Shown in pieces: positions 62,331 to 64,000 of a stretch of 64,000 bases of DNA. The notes below the pieces were generated by a model. The model was not told where the DNA came from. It searched no databases and saw only the letters and a list, made by a program, of their open reading frames with translations. Source of the DNA: Mesostigma viride (taxonomy: Eukaryota; Streptophyta; Mesostigmatophyceae; Mesostigmatales; Mesostigmataceae); contig RPFO01000692.1 in NCBI GenBank assembly GCA_009746045.1, positions 808,100-872,099 of the forward strand, in the 5' to 3' direction. The position numbers and the translations under genes were made by a program. Each line of letters opens with the position of its first letter. Positions within the stretch are counted from its first letter, which is position 1.

Positions 62331-63130
62331 TTCCCGAAAACGTTAGTGTTTTCGTTTTTTGAGTTTCGCTTTTAATTGTCCGGCATTGACGTGAATAAAT
62401 ATGGGGGTGCGAAATCCGTCTGTTTCTTGCTTCATGCAATGCATATCTTTGTCGTCAGATAATCAGCTCTTTAGGCTATGCCCGACCTTCCTATACTGCC
62501 AGCCTGCGGCAATGAGCCAGCAGAAGATATGGCGTGCCCAAGATTCCGCGCGAAGGCCGCTAATGGTCTTCCGGATGTGCAGTAAGTGCGGTAAAAGCTG
62601 CGAAAATTGCTTATAATGCCTGTAGGAAGCTCTTTGCGACAGTGTTTCCAAGCGAGTTCATTGTTCTTTTGACGCCAGATACAAAAGGCAAAGGGGGGCA
62701 TCGTTTTTATTAGTCGGCAGTGCGGTTTCGAGAAGTGGTGAGTCGGGCAGACGACCTCGCCACGACACCCTCGGCCCAAGCTTCGCATATCCCGGCAGCC
62801 ATAAAGAAGCGCAGATTAAGCCAGGTGAGCGAGCCAGAGGGCCCAGAATCGTTGCTAACGCAAGGCAGCTTCTAAAAGGGTAGAAAGCTGGGTTGTTAAG
62901 ACTTTCTCAAGAGCATGGTGCAGTGGTTATTGCCACCTTGTCCAGAGATTTGCCCTTGTCTTTCTGATTTAAAGACTGTTTTAAAGAGGGATGGGAGAAC
63001 GTTTCCAACGTTGTAGCTTATTCATAACTGTGAAGAAAGAGCCTTTTCAGTTGCTGACAATGAGATGGAAGCTGTCTCATGCAAATTAACCAGGCAATGC
63101 AAGTGATGCAAGGTGAGGCCATGCATGGCT
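62331..63130. other. Non-coding stretch, no feature recognised
   Basis: Only short open frames, for example 62401-62616 with a CSKCGKSCENC ending, and no domain or repeat that I can support. Confidence 0.4.
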
Positions 63131-64000
63131 GATATTGCCTTCATGCGTGAGTTGAGCAGGAGACTGGCTGGGTGTGTGGCTGGCTAGGTGAGCGGTGCGT
63201 GTATGGGGTGTTGCAATGGTGAGGGCATGCGAGGCGGGCACATGCCTGGCTGGTTTGGGTGTTGGGTAGTTAGGTGGTTCGGTGATTGTGTTGTTGAGTG
63301 GTTAGGTGGTTAGGTGGTTGTATAGCTGGGTGATTGGTTGTTTGGTTGTTTGATTGCCCAGAGAGCCTTGGGTGGGAGGCTTGGGCTATAGATGCTTCAA
63401 GGGATGCCTAGGCGTGGGTGGGTTCAATGGCAGGTGGGTGGCTGATAGGTGGATGCTTTGGTAAATGGCTGGCTGCGTAGGTGGGAGCACAGGCAGTTGG
63501 AGAGGGTGGGTGGCTGGCTGGCTGGTCATGGTGGGTGGATGAGTGCAAGGGCGGTCGGTTATTGGCAGATGCCCAGGTGGCTGGGTGATGATAGGCTTTG
63601 GGGACTTTGAAGTGGGTGGGTTGTTGGATGCATGAGTGAAACAACTGCACGTTTTTGAGGGTGGTGTGTTGGTGGTTGGTTGGTTAGGGATGTATGTGTG
63701 TGTGTGGGTTGGTGGGTGGGCCATTGGTGGCTGGTGGCTGGTGGATGTGTAGATGACTAGATGTGGGTGGGTGGGCGAAGGGACGGGTAGATGGACGGGT
63801 GGGCGCACAGATATGGATGCGTGGATGGGTTTATGGTTGGGACCGACTCACCTATCACGGGTGAAGGGCTGTGCAGGTTTGGGGTGAGGTAGGTGCCGGG
63901 GTGCTGGCTGAGAAAATGCATGTGTGGGTGGGTCAGTGGGTGGGTCAGTGGGTATAAGGGTGTGGGGGCAGTGAATGGTTGAGTGGGTAGGTGCGTGGGT
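63131..64000. repeat. Degenerate G/T-rich low-complexity region
   Basis: Irregular GGTGGGTGG, GGCTGGCTGG, GGTTAGGTGG and GTGTGTGTGG words with a strong G/T strand bias. Long minus-strand Pro/Thr/His frames across it are compositional. It continues past the window end. Confidence 0.85.

Noticed and set aside
63386-63808. Pro/Thr/His-rich minus-strand frame
   Set aside because: Compositional effect of the G/T-rich low-complexity DNA.

Overview
The window is eukaryotic nuclear DNA made almost entirely of transposable elements nested in one another; I recognise no ordinary host gene. LTR retrotransposons (Copia-like and Ty3/gypsy-like), truncated LINEs, hAT-like and TTAA-type DNA elements, minisatellites and AT-rich spacers point to a repeat-rich genome. 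A unicellular alga or another protist fits best. The LINE C-terminal domain and the Copia relatives remind me of green algae, but I cannot place the species from this sequence.

Layout. 1-11.6 kb: LINE fragments, two inverted copies of a gag-like repeat around a hAT-like element (3523-4874), then the 5' part of a gypsy-like element (LTR remnant 7248-7594, gag 8907-10460, broken protease near 11.0-11.4 kb). 11621-22434: a complete minus-strand Copia-like element, here M2 (target duplication GGTTC), carrying a TTAA-type DNA element and LINE inserts in its 3' UTR. 22.4-28.3 kb: non-coding sequence, a solo Copia LTR (25155-26029, duplication GTACC) and a gypsy LTR (26427-27105). 28302-50097: a gypsy-type LTR split by a 21-kb nest. 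The nest is an outer Copia element encoding only gag and protease (28361-49355, duplication TAGAG). It is split at its primer-binding site by Copia-like element M1 (32486-48508, duplication ATGTT). M1 is itself split in gag by a 7.4-kb DNA element (38135-45563, duplication CTA) and in RT by an 882-bp triple palindrome (34491-35372, duplication CTTCC). 50630-52378: a second hAT-like element. 52.4-62.0 kb: a 5'-truncated minus-strand Copia-like element, M4, split in RT by M3 (54744-60485, plus strand, duplication TCCTG). M3 is apparently intact, and its two 501-bp LTRs look identical. 62-64 kb: GTAACC-rich and G/T-rich repeats.

Main observation. M1, M2, M3 and M4 belong to one unusual Copia-like clade. 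(1) The aspartic-protease-like domain lies between integrase and reverse transcriptase, so pol runs INT-PR-RT-RH instead of the Copia order PR-INT-RT-RH. (2) Its active-site motif is DTQA, DTNA or DTNS in place of DTGA. (3) The RT catalytic box is HGDD or HADD in place of YVDD. (4) LTRs begin AGTT and in M1 and M3 end AACT, rather than TG...CA, with 5-bp target duplications and a polypurine tract ending in TGG directly before AGTT. (5) No TGG-type tRNA primer site follows the 5' LTR. (6) gag and pol are joined in two ways: a single in-frame UGA in the strong readthrough context UGA-CUAG (M2), or a short -1 overlap (M1, M3). Target duplications fix the order of insertion, and removing the inserts leaves the interrupted gag and pol frames open across the junctions.
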